A stretch of DNA of 64,000 nucleotides. It comes from Peronospora farinosa (lineage: Eukaryota > Oomycota > Peronosporomycetes > Peronosporales > Peronosporaceae). The stretch spans positions 124,001 through 188,000 of the forward strand of contig CANTFK010000962.1 of NCBI GenBank assembly GCA_947646735.1, in the 5' to 3' direction. The stretch's first letter is position 1. Each line of letters begins with the position of its first letter. The translations under genes and the position numbers were made by a program. The notes under the pieces were generated by a model. The model ran no database searches and had not been told where the DNA came from. It worked only from the letters and a program-made list of their open reading frames with translations. Below, piece after piece: positions 52,944-63,248 of this stretch.

Positions 52944-54251
52944 TTGTTGCATTTATGCATTTGTGGAGAAACACCCCGTGGAGAAGGTCAACAAGTTGGA
53001 TGAATTGATGGGAAATACATCGGGCTTTTGCATTAATTCTGTTGCTGCTGTGGCCAATGCGTGTATACCTCATGTTTATTCCCGAGAAGAGACTATGATG
53101 ACATTGGATTTATTGCCGGGAGAGTCAAGAGGATACTGGAAACACCATGCCCCAGGAAAGTGGTTTAAGCAAGCCAAGGCCTCGGGGAAAGTTAACAATA
53201 TTCGTGCGGAGCTACTGTTTGATTCTGGTGCCGAGATATCTATTTTGGATATCGCTTTTGCTCGTAAGGCAGGCTGCCAGATCAACACAAGCGAAAAACA
53301 AGAGTGCGTGGGCATTGGAGAAGCAGTTTACACCACGGAAGGGCAAACGAAGATCAAGATAACGCTGAACGGTGTGTTAGTATACTTCTTCAATGTGTGG
53401 GTCGGGTCCATGGCCGGCCAGGATGTACTACTAGGAATGGAATTTATGGTGCCAGCTGGAATTCGTTTGGATATGGCGGATGGAACTATTTGCTTTCCAG
53501 ACGAAGTTCGAATCCAGCTGACAGGTCGCAAGACCTTGTATAGTGGCCATATGTCTGAGGTCAAATTGGGCCAGTACGTGAATTTACCTGCGACAAAATA
53601 TGTAGAGGTTCCGCTGAAGAGGGTTACGTCGGACCAGTGGAAATTATGGATGACCCGTGGAGACAGATGGGTAACTACGATGATCCAAGGACATGGACAT
53701 CGTCAATTCTTGAGGGTCACCAATGTGAGTGACAAGGACCTGATCCTACACGAGGATACCAAGCTGGGCATTTGTCTGGCTAAGGACCGGGTTCCCCGGG
53801 CCCAAGGATTCGTGTCAGTTGGTTCTAGGAGGTACGCTGAATGAAAAAATCTAGCCTACCAAGCAACCACCGACGAGGAGGATGCAGAAACTACTCAAGA
53901 ATAAGTATACCAAGGTCCGATGGTCGAGAAACCTCAGTACGCGACTCCACAGAAAATGTTGCTACGGACGGGGACCCAAGTGCCAGTGGTTAACGCGGTG
54001 CACGAGTCTGTTATGAGGGACCCTGAGTCATTACCATCAGATCAGGAGTCTGGAGGGGAGGCCCTCGGTAGAGGTCAACCATCTAGAGCTAGCGTGGGCA
54101 ACGAAGTATCATCGAAGGATAGGACCGATATGGAGAGGGTTCACCCAGAGGAGGGTCCACAGGTCCACCCAGAGGGGGGTACACCGGTCCACCCAGAGGA
54201 GGGTCCACCGGTCATCAAGGCTGAAGTAGAAACTTCCGATGATCAAGTCTG
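52897..54251 (+). pseudogene. pol: Pol fragment of Element 2 plus copy (protease and linker)
   Basis: Protease LLFDSGAEISILDIAFARK near 53211-53268 and GMEFMVPAGIRLD are intact to RRYAE, where TGA (53842-53844) replaces the Trp codon of Element 1 (RRYNEWQ). A TAA follows near 53901. A new open stretch (53920-54251, MVEKPQYATPQKM) covers the acidic linker before RT. The reading is cut at 54251 by the LTR of the minus-strand Element 2. The rest is expected beyond the window. Confidence 0.8.
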
Positions 54252-55331
54252 TGTGGTGGAGTGGATTCTCAAACAACGTAGGTGGTCCACAAACACACAC
54301 AGCGCCGGACTGCCGACTTACGGAGGCGGTACCCCGATACCGTGTCGTATTGGCCTTGGGTCTCACCTTGTGTACCCGTCGTCTTGGCTGGTCTTGCTCC
54401 TCGGTTGACGCAGAAGACTTAAAGCCTTGGTCTTTGTATAGGACTTGGACTTGGTGGTCCCCGAGTGGATATGCTTCACTTGGGACCGGGTTTCTTGTGC
54501 TCAATCGACTTAGTCGAGAGCGATGAATTTAAAATTTTTATAAAATGTATAAATTATTAATTATATTTAATATAAGTTTATTTTATCTATGCACCTGGTA
54601 CTATGTACCCCTTTGGTGGCTGACTGTTCTTGGTCCTTGGACCCCTTTGTGTTCTTCCCCGTAGGGAAACCGCTTCCTGTAGCGGGTCGTAGAGTGTTGA
54701 CACTTACTTGACACCTCAGGCCAACTATCCTGAGGTTCAACTTGCGTTGCTTGAGCCGTCTAACACCTGCTGGACGTCGGGGGGCCAAAGAGTATCCCGC
54801 CCGGAAGAGGTGAAGCGACGGAGAAGCTTAGGGGGGGCGCTTAAAGCTGCCACGTGTAATGCAAATTCGAGTGTGTTTATTTACCTTATACTTTGTATGC
54901 TTCTTCTTGCCTAACCCTAACCCTTTGATCTGGATGGTGCCACGTGTCGACTCTTGGAGGAAGAACTGGCTTCTTGGTACCTGTACTTTCTGTAATCTTC
55001 GATATTCTGTGTACCGATTCTGCACCCTCGGACATTAGGCCCCTGGGCCCCTGTACCCCTGGGCTCTTGTACCCCTGGGCCCCTGTACCCCTGGGTCCCT
55101 GGGCCCCTGGGCCTCTGGGTTCCTGGGTCCCCGGAACCTGTTTCCGGGACCTGGGGCCTGTGCTGACTCCGCACGTATGGGTCCTTATATTCTTAATACT
55201 GCGGAGCCTGGTGTGTGGTTGTAAATCCGCGAGACCGGGTCGTGGTCACTCCCTCGGGGAAGTGACCAGAAGTTCTTTTGCTCTTCGTTCCATCTCCCTT
55301 AAACTCCAACTTTCCTTGGCACTTCACCACA
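54252..55331 (-). repeat. LTR2 copy G, 3' LTR of Element 2 minus copy (1080 bp)
   Basis: Starts TGTGGTGAAGTGCC (55331) and ends ACTCCACCACA (54252). Instead of the GGTCC minisatellite it carries a CCCCTGGGC/CCCTGTACC array (55035-55140). A 66-bp AT-rich insertion lies at 54526-54591. TATA position weakened (TTTGTATAGG near 54430). The poly-G segment is absent, as in copy F. Confidence 0.87.
54526..54591. repeat. AT-rich insertion in LTR2 copy G
   Basis: About 63 bases of almost pure A/T interrupt GCGATG|CACCTGG, with ATG on both sides (54523-54525 and 54589-54591). Other LTR2 copies lack it. No clear terminal inverted repeat is visible. Confidence 0.6.
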
Positions 55332-55345
55332 GCTGTCCCCTGCGC
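55332..55345 (-). other. Polypurine tract of Element 2 minus copy
   Basis: GCGCAGGGGACAGC (minus strand) directly before the LTR start. The same bases precede LTR2 copies A-D and the LTR4 starts, and Element 1 differs by one base. Confidence 0.8.
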
Positions 55346-55429
55346 GCTGGTCTTTCGAACTGCGGTAAGACCACGTGCACCCTTGTCCAAACTCCTCGAA
55401 TTAACAGTAAGTGATCCTACGTCGCTTGG

Positions 55430-57679
55430 GTGGTTGCGTTCACCAACTCACACGTCTTGTATCTGTTAGTGACTTCTCGTTATCTTTCCACCGGGTCTCA
55501 AGCACCTGACCGTTGGTCTTTTTCAGCACCTCCTGGACCTGACCCTGACGAGGTCGCCCCGACCGTGGACCTTATTGGGGAGCCCCCCATTTATCTGGAG
55601 GTCTCTCAAGCTTGGGAAGTTTTACGTGGAGCGGTGGAGCGGGCCCAGGCCATGGAGACCCTCGCTGAGGAACACAGAGTCCTCCAACGGGCCTACCAGA
55701 TGAAACATCGCCGGACCGCGGAATTACAGCGTCGCGTAGATGACCTCACGGAATTCGAGGTGACCCATGCGCCCCGGATACAGTCTTGGGTCCGGAATCT
55801 GGTCCACGAGCATGAAGCGGACCAGCTGGCCATCGCCGAGTACCGGGATGCACTCGCCCAACGGGTGGACAATTCTCGGGAAGTGGAAGAATCCCGATCC
55901 CAGATCAAGTACTGGAAGGACCAGTACAACGAGGCTGTCGCAACTTCTTCGGCTGAGATTCGGTCGCTGGAGTCCAAGTTGGACGCACTTCGCAGTCCTC
56001 AAGAACTGTCCAAGCAAGTGTTGGTACTCCAGAAGGAGGTGGCCAACTACAAGAGCCGCGTGAAGACCCTCCTCCGGGAACGTGACCAGCTGCAGAAGCA
56101 GCTAACGGTTGCTCGAGGCATGGCGGCAAAATCGAACCCAGCCACGACCAAAGCCCGAAGTTCCAGAACGACGAAAAGGTCACGTTCGCCTTCATCCAAG
56201 GCTCGGTCGCCCCTTAAGCCGAAGAAGCGAAAAATCAATAGTGCCCCGGGGTCATCTGAGGCCGAGGATAGCAGTAGCGACGACTCGATGTTCGCCGCCA
56301 TGGCCAGGTCGCGGGCTTCCAGTCGTCGCTCCGGCCCTGTACCCTCTACGTCAGAGGTCGGCCCCGAGGTCATAGACCTATCGACTAAGGCCAAGTCCAA
56401 AGTTCCCACTCCACCTTCAAGGCCCCCATCCCCTCGCACTTCCCACGCAGCGCCTCGGGCGTCAAAGAACAAGAAAGCTCGAACGACGTACTCCGACGAG
56501 TTCTTGGAGATGTTTGGACCAGACTCTGAAACTGAGAGTGACGAGTCTAGCCATGCTAAGCGTAAGCCACCAGCCAAAAGTTCCCGCCGCAAGGGCCCCG
56601 CCGGCAAGGGTCCAGTACCGCCCAAGGGTTCCAGCGGCAAGGGTCCAGTACCACCCAAGGGTTCCAACGGCAAGAGTTCTGCACCACCATCCAAGGGTTC
56701 CAGCGGCAAAGGTCCAGCACCATCCTCCAAGGGTTCCAGCGGCAAGGGTCCAGTACCACCCAAGGGTTCCAACGGCAAGAGTTCTGCACCACCATCCAAG
56801 GGTTCCAGCGGCAAGGGTCCAGCACCATCCTCCAAGGATTTCAGCCGCAAGGGTCTGGTACCAACACCTGAGGGTCCTGCCAGCCAGGGTCCCACTCATG
56901 ATGCTTTCCCCGACCGTAACATCCACGGCTCTTACCTTCCTGGTTATGCGACACCCAGCACGTTCGCCGCGGAAGATGTTGCCCCCTGGTCGATTTCCCA
57001 GGTAAGGGCCCTCGTTATCACCCAGCTGACGCCAGAGGATCTTTGGTCCAAGGTATCGCTTCCACTATCTTGGGTGGGTGCTTCTGAAAACCAGAAGCCC
57101 CAAAGTCCTCCAATCTGGAGCGAAGCCCTCATGAAGGACTCTCTACTTCAACTTCTGATGGACTCCTGTCCTTGGGCCCAGGGGGTCGTGACCGTAACCC
57201 CTATTTCTTTTCCAGTGTCCGGCTGGTTCAGTGACCTCGTGAAGCTCCATGATACGTACGTCGATGCGTCACGCCAGAGTCTATGGGAAGACCGAAACCG
57301 ACTTCCTCTTTTCTCCGAGCTCCGTACAAAGAGCCAATACGCCTCTCGGCTGTCCAATGCGAGGAAGAAACGGCGGGCCAAGGCGGTGAGGGCTTGGATG
57401 GACATACTTGAGAAGGTCCTGGAAGGGATGAAGGCCGGTCACTGTGACCTCGACATTTTTCTTGACCCCTATTTCCAGCCCATGATCCCGAACCGTCAGC
57501 TGACCGTCTGGTACCCAATCGTCACCACGGAGGATCCTCAGTTGGACTTGTTGAGGGCTTTGCATACCGCAGACGACACTGACCCCTGGCGCGTGTTCTA
57601 TCGCAAGAACATTAAGGAACACCCCGCCTTCCAGGTCCCTCGTCTCTCCGGCAAATTTCGCCCGGCCACCGATGCATAA
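55430..57679 (+). CDS. Antisense extra ORF between pol and 3' LTR, unknown function (749 aa)
   Basis: Open on the strand opposite to gag-pol and free of stops although the neighbouring pol is broken. Residues ~62-230 are rich in Leu/Glu/Gln/Lys heptads and look coiled-coil. About 249-272 is a basic SR/KKRK stretch resembling a nuclear localisation signal. An acidic Ser tract follows (AEDSSSDDS). About 354-375 is YSDEFLEMFGPDSETESDES. About 380-474 is a Lys/Gly/Ser/Pro repeat (GSSGKGPVPPK, GSNGKSSAPP). The last ~155 residues (from GWFSDLVKLHDTYVDAS) look globular and recur in four other copies here. No known domain was recognised. Donor- and acceptor-like sequences near 55407/55525 would make an intron spanning the first ATG; a pair at 57002/57215 would break the conserved frame and is unlikely to be used. 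The protein could be a nuclear, nucleic-acid-binding accessory factor, but that is inference. Confidence 0.75.
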   Translation: MVAFTNSHVLYLLVTSRYLSTGSQAPDRWSFSAPPGPDPDEVAPTVDLIGEPPIYLEVSQAWEVLRGAVERAQAMETLAEEHRVLQRAYQMKHRRTAELQRRVDDLTEFEVTHAPRIQSWVRNLVHEHEADQLAIAEYRDALAQRVDNSREVEESRSQIKYWKDQYNEAVATSSAEIRSLESKLDALRSPQELSKQVLVLQKEVANYKSRVKTLLRERDQLQKQLTVARGMAAKSNPATTKARSSRTTKRSRSPSSKARSPLKPKKRKINSAPGSSEAEDSSSDDSMFAAMARSRASSRRSGPVPSTSEVGPEVIDLSTKAKSKVPTPPSRPPSPRTSHAAPRASKNKKARTTYSDEFLEMFGPDSETESDESSHAKRKPPAKSSRRKGPAGKGPVPPKGSSGKGPVPPKGSNGKSSAPPSKGSSGKGPAPSSKGSSGKGPVPPKGSNGKSSAPPSKGSSGKGPAPSSKDFSRKGLVPTPEGPASQGPTHDAFPDRNIHGSYLPGYATPSTFAAEDVAPWSISQVRALVITQLTPEDLWSKVSLPLSWVGASENQKPQSPPIWSEALMKDSLLQLLMDSCPWAQGVVTVTPISFPVSGWFSDLVKLHDTYVDASRQSLWEDRNRLPLFSELRTKSQYASRLSNARKKRRAKAVRAWMDILEKVLEGMKAGHCDLDIFLDPYFQPMIPNRQLTVWYPIVTTEDPQLDLLRALHTADDTDPWRVFYRKNIKEHPAFQVPRLSGKFRPATDA

Positions 57680-57744
57680 AATGTTTAGTCAGCTAGCTTT
57701 CTGCCCCAACGCTTTTCCCTAACTTCACGTTCCTTCTCTTTGGC

Positions 57745-57850
57745 CTGTATCCCTGGGCCCCTGGGCTCCTGGGCCCCTGGGCCCCTGGGCTCCTGGGCTC
57801 CTGGGCTCCTGTACCTCCGGGCCCCTGGGCCCCGGTACCCCGGTGCCCTA
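57745..57850. repeat. GGGCCC array between antisense ORF and pol end
   Basis: About a dozen 9-18-bp units (CCCCTGGGC, TCCTGGGCT) of the same type as the array inside the element's own LTR (55035-55140). Confidence 0.8.
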
Positions 57851-57994
57851 ATACGCTGGGCCTTTTACAATACTTCGCAATCTCTTTTGTGCTGTCGCAC
57901 TCTCGAATATAATAACTTGACCCCCTTGTAAATGTATGACAAATACCGCCTCCTTCTTGCATCATCTTGGCCTTCCCAAGATGAACTCTCCCCA

Positions 57995-60900
57995 CTACTC
58001 TTCATGACTCTGCATTGCCTCGAATCGGTTTCGAGTAGCCTGCCTGCGCTCATAGTCCCTAAGCAATCCCCCGCAGTTGAGGTCCACCTCATTCACCCAT
58101 GACGGGTCAGGATATCCTTTCCATTGTACCAGGTATTCACACTGGATCCGTCTGTACCGAGTTTTCCTTCCCATACGTCTGTCTGTCTATAATCTTCTCC
58201 ACTTCGTATTCATCCTCTTCCAGTTCCGCGACCCAATTGTCTTCTGGCAATAGAGCTTCATCAAAATCCACCCGGTTCGCTTCGCCTACCACCAACACCG
58301 TATCTGGTCTATCCGGGTATTGCCGGACCAGCTTCAATTTTGACACGTGTACCAACGGGTATATACGGTAGTCTGTTCCATCTAAACGAGCGGCATAGTC
58401 ACCTACCAATTCTCTCACTCGGAACGGCCCGTGCCATAGATGTGCCAGCTTTCGAGCATACCCCTATTTGACCCGGTCCAAGTATAACCAGACATGGGAA
58501 CCCACCTCAATATGACCATCAACCACCTCCTCATTGTGAGCCTAGGCCCGACCTTCCATCGCAGATCGTAATAATTTGTTGGCTTGTTCCCTCGCTCTGC
58601 GATACTGACGTTGTACGCTATATCGCCATCGACGGGGCTCACATTCACGCCGCTTCGTGCTGCCTAACGGTATGGTGGCTTCTAGAGTACTTCGGGAATC
58701 CCAGCCATGTACCAAGAAAAATGGAATTTCCTTTCGGATCCGGTCCTGGGCCGTATTCAACGCGAAAGTGAGCCTTTCTGCATAGGCATCCCAGTCCTTC
58801 TGATCTACCTCGGACACATACATTTTGATGGACCGTGTAATGGTCTGTACCATTCTCTCTGCTGTGCCATTGGCCTGTGGTCGATACGCCATAGTCGCCC
58901 GCTGTTTCTGCCCAATTATGCGGTTGAAAGCACGAAAGAAATCTGACATGAAACTGGGTTCTCTGTCGTGACGGATCGCCTCACTGGCCCCAAACCGACG
59001 GAATACGCACTCTTCGTAACCTTCTGCCACGGTTTGGGCCGACCTCGACGAACTAGCCTTGGCAATCACATATCCCGTAAACAGGTCCACCCAAATCAAC
59101 AGCTCGGTATTACCCTTGAGCGATTTGGGCAAAGATGGGATGTGGTCTATCGCGATAACTTGGAACGGGCGGGTAGCTTGAATGTTCCCTGGACTTCTCC
59201 CCCGTAAGGTGGGACCACCTTTGAAAGTCTCGCAGTCTACGCAAGTGCCAACATAGCGCTGAACACTCCGGAATAAGCCTTTCCAATAGAAATGTTTCCG
59301 GATACGTTGGTATGTACGGCCAATTCCCTGGTGTCCCCCTTCTAGACTTGTATGGTAGTGGTGTAGAAAGTCTTGTTGTAGATTTTCGGGTATAACTAGC
59401 CGAATCAACCCATCACGGTCCTCGTCTACTGTTCCCTGGTAAGGGCAGTACAGAAGAAGATCGTCATCATCCAAAGCGTAGTTCATCTCAATCTTTCCAC
59501 ACGTAAATGCCACCTCGGCCGATAGACTACCCCAGTTTTTCCGTAGGTAAATCTTCAAATCACGTATCCACATCTCTTCATCTTGGGCTGCTGCAATTCG
59601 TTCGATCCTTATCCGTTGCACCACTTCCTCTTGCACGACTTCCGTCGGTATTCTGGATAGAGCCCGGGATCTCGTAACCGCTGTAACTCGCAATGCATGG
59701 CTTTGGTCCTTGGGTATTAACAGCTCAGGTAGACGGTTGATTGCTTCAAGGTCCTTGAACTCTTCTTCCGGCACTATATCGACACCCTGTTGCTGGTGCA
59801 AAGCCACGTTAGCAAGTCGGTCTGCACTTTGGTTCCATTCGCGCTTCATGCGTAGAAACTCGTGAACGGGCCAGGACCTGAGTTTTTCCAGGGCCTTCGC
59901 CCGTCGTACTGTCAGGCCCTGCGCCTTACACTCGATTTCTCCTCGCATCTGTCGCACGACCAGGTTAGAATCTCCACACACTACTAGACGTCTACGCTCC
60001 AGGTTCTCCAGTAGAAGGAAGCCCAACAATAGGCCTTCATACTCTGCCTCATTTACTGTCGCTTCAGTCAAATACCGGGAAGCAGCGGCGACTACCGTCC
60101 ATTCCGGGAGTTGCCACGCAATAGCACTGCAGGCTCCTCCCCCACGCTTAACTCGTGCAGACCCATCGAAACTGACCACGTACAAGACTTCCTCAGGTTC
60201 GACTGTAGGAGGAACCACCGTGATAGCTTGGCGCGGGTGTTTCTTGGGGGCGATTGAAGATAGAATAGAGTCCACATTTTCGCGAGGCGTAATGCTTGCC
60301 GCTAATGTCCCCAGTATTTCATCTTCGCCCTTCTTGCACTTAACCACTTCTAACGTCCATTGAGACAGGAGTGCAGCCCAGTTTCCCAGGCGACCTTGTA
60401 GACCCGGTGACCGGACTATCCACGCCAGCGTTGAGTGTCGGGTCAAGACCTTGATAGGTCGGGTGACCAGTGACGTGTAGCAAAGGTCTAGTATTCGCAA
60501 TAACGCCAGCACTTCCTTGTCCACCAGCCCATAGTTGATCTCGTTTGGCTTCAAAGTCCGACTCGTGAAAGCTACCGGCATATACACCCCTTCATATTCC
60601 TGCACCAAGGATGCCGAGATGGCCCACTCGCTAGCATAGACAATAATGACGGGTTCCCGGTCTGGATCAAAATGGCGGAGGATTGGGGCAGTGGCGATCT
60701 TATTCTTTAACATAGCAAATGCTACCTGCACCCGGGCCCATCGGTCCTCCTCCTGGTCATCTCCCTGTATGTCCCCAGTCCTGCTTATCCGGTTTCGTAA
60801 TACGTGGTAATCCACTTCCCTTAGTTCGTACAGGATGGATGCATAAATCGCGTAGTCCTCCAGGAACCGACTGTAATAGTTAAGACTCCCGAGAAACGAC

Positions 60901-63247
60901 TGCATAGCTTTCAGGGTAGTGGGCAACGGTAAGTCCACCAAGGACTGAAGGTCCTTGGGGTGGGCCTCCATCCCTTCCGCTGATACTTGGTGGCCAAGGT
61001 AATCTACCTTTTGACAGCCCCATGAGCTCTTAACCGCGCTGATCGATAAGTTCCACTTGTCACACACCTCCAAAAGTCGTTCCACTTTCACGCATAAGTC
61101 ATCCCATGACTCCGAGGTCACCAAAATGTCGTCGATATAGGACCTACGTCCTAATATAGACTTCTTGAGGTCTCCCTCTGGATGGCCCACCTCGAACAGG
61201 TCCTCTGGTTTGTCAGAGCCCGGCTCTGAGGAAATCGTAAGAAACCCATATAACGCATTATCCAACAGCCGCTGATAGATCTGCGGCGCATTCTTCAGTC
61301 CAAACGGCATTCGTCTCCACTCAAAAAGTCCGAGCGGGGTTACAAACGCCGAGATTAAACGGGCTCGTTCGGTCATACTGACCACCCAAAAACCGCTAGC
61401 CATATCCAGTGAGCAGTATCACAGGGCCTTATCTAGGTCTTCCAACAACTCATTCACGAGAGGCATGGGATACACCATAAGCCGCGTTAAATCATTCACC
61501 ATCCGGTAGTCAATGCACAGCCTTATATCCACCCCATTCTTCTTGACAATAATTACAATTGGACTGGCCCATGGGGAGGTGGAATGCTGGATTATCTTGG
61601 ATGACAAGAGGCCTTTTATCAGGTCTGCCAGCTTCTCCCTAAATTGAGGGGCCACCTTCCGTACCCGTTGGGCGATTGGCCGTGCGTTCCCAACATCAAT
61701 ATCGCACACTGCTCCTCGAGCCGCCGGGGGTAATGCGTTACCTTTTCCCATCAGCAAATGTCGTTTTCTCCATATAATCTGACGGAGGCGGTCTACCTCC
61801 TCCTTTGGGGTATCCCCGGGGTCTGAGATCTGGATGTCTTCCAACATAACTTCGTTCGTGGATGGGGTGACCTCAGGAATAACAGACCAATTTTTGTCGA
61901 TATCCTCGGCACATAAATCTCCACTCTCGTGAACACAGACCTGGTCATCAGGAGTATCTACTTCAGCCTTGATCTTTGGTGGACCCCCCTCTAGGTGGAC
62001 CCTCTCCATATCGATCCTATCCATAGATGAGACTTCCGTGCCCACACTAGCTCCAGTTGGTTGACCTCCATCGAGGGCCTCCCCTCCAGACTCCTGATCT
62101 GATGGTAATGACTCAGGGTCCCTCATAACAGACTCGTGCACCACGTTAACCACCGGCACTTGGGTCCCCGTCCGTAGCAACATCTTCTTTGGAGTTGTGT
62201 ACTGAGGTTTCTCGACCATCGGACCTTGGTATACTTATTCTTGAGTAGTTTATGCATCCTCCTCGTCAGTGGTTGCTTGGTAGGCTAGATTTTTTCATTC
62301 AGCGTACCTCCTAGAACCAACTGACACGAATCCTTGGGCCCGGGGAACCCGGTCCTTAGCCAGACAAATGCCCAGCTTGGTATCCTCGTGTAGGATCAGG
62401 TCCTTGTCACTCACATTGGTGACCCTCAAGAATTGACGATGTCCATGTCCTTGGATCATCGTAGTTACCCATCTGTCTCCACGGGTCATCCATAATTTCC
62501 ACTGGTCCGACGTAACCCTCTTCAGCGGAACCTCTACATATTTTGTCGCAGGTAAATTCACGTACTGGCCCAATTTGACCTCAGACATATGGCCACTATA
62601 CAAGGTCTTGCGACCTGTCAGCTGGATTCGAACTTCGTCTGGCAAGCAAATAGTTCCATCCGCCATGTCCAAACGAATTCCAGCTGGCACCATAAAGTCC
62701 ATTCCTAGTAGCACATCCTGGCCGGCCATGGACCCGACCCACACATTGAAGAAGTATACTAATACACCATTCAGCGTTATCTTGATCTTCGTTCGCCCTT
62801 CCGTGGTGTAAACTGCTTCTCCAATGCCCACGCACTCTTGTTTTTCGCTTGTGTTGATCTGGCAGCCTGCCTTACGAGCAAAGGCGATATCCAAAATAGA
62901 TATCTCGGCACCAGAATCAAACAGTAGCTCCGCACGACTATTGTTAACTTTCCCCGAGGCCTTGGCTTGCTTAAACCACTTTCCTGGGGCATGGTGTTTC
63001 CAGTATCCTCTTGACTCTCCCGGCAATAAATCCAATGTCATCATAGTTTCTCCTCGGGGATAAACGTGAGGTATACATGCATTGGCCACAGCAGCAACAG
63101 AATTAATGCAAAAGCCCGATGTATTTCCAATCAATTCATCCAACTTATTGACCTTCTCCACGGGGTGTTTCTCCACAAATGCATAAATGCAACAATTAGA
63201 ACGCTCGGCTCGTACCAGATTCCAACCTGGCGAGCGCTCTAATTTAA
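57995..63247 (-). pseudogene. pol: Pol of Element 2 minus copy (disrupted)
   Basis: Same domain order as Element 1. The protease piece (63247-62295) holds LLFDSGAEISILD. A linker/RT-start piece is at 62219-61419. A 953-codon piece (61403-58542) has RT catalytic SYIDDIL, RNase H (IVYASEWAISASL), second RNase H (SFDGSAR, NEAEY, GDSNLVV, QSADRLANVAL), integrase zinc finger (HHYHTSLEGGHQG ... CVDCETFKG) and DDE core (VDLFTGY, RHDREPSFMS, NGTAERM). The chromodomain is split by a frameshift at 58137 (EVEKIID before it, YLVQWKGYPDPSWVNE after it), ending SHEE at 57995. Stops: TGA at the conserved RRY-E-W and again at the RT Trp (near 61416), a TAA near 62240, and TAG at 58542 and near 58466. Confidence 0.88.
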
Positions 63248-63248
63248 C
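63196..63248 (-). promoter_or_regulatory. -1 frameshift signal, Element 2 minus copy
   Basis: Minus-strand G TTA AAT (63248-63242), TAG stop (63241-63239), and the same 12-bp stem as the plus copy (63242-63231 with 63207-63196). It is intact although pol itself has decayed. Confidence 0.75.

Noticed and set aside
57002..57215. Intron in the antisense ORF (CAG|GTAAGG ... TTTTCCAG)
   Set aside because: The 214-base removal would shift out of the frame in which the C-terminal region is conserved with the tandem-unit copies.
58542..62297. Reading TGA as tryptophan (alternative code), since two Trp codons became TGA
   Set aside because: TAG and TAA stops also occur in the same pol, and intact Element 1 uses TGG throughout and ends its ORFs normally; decay explains it better.
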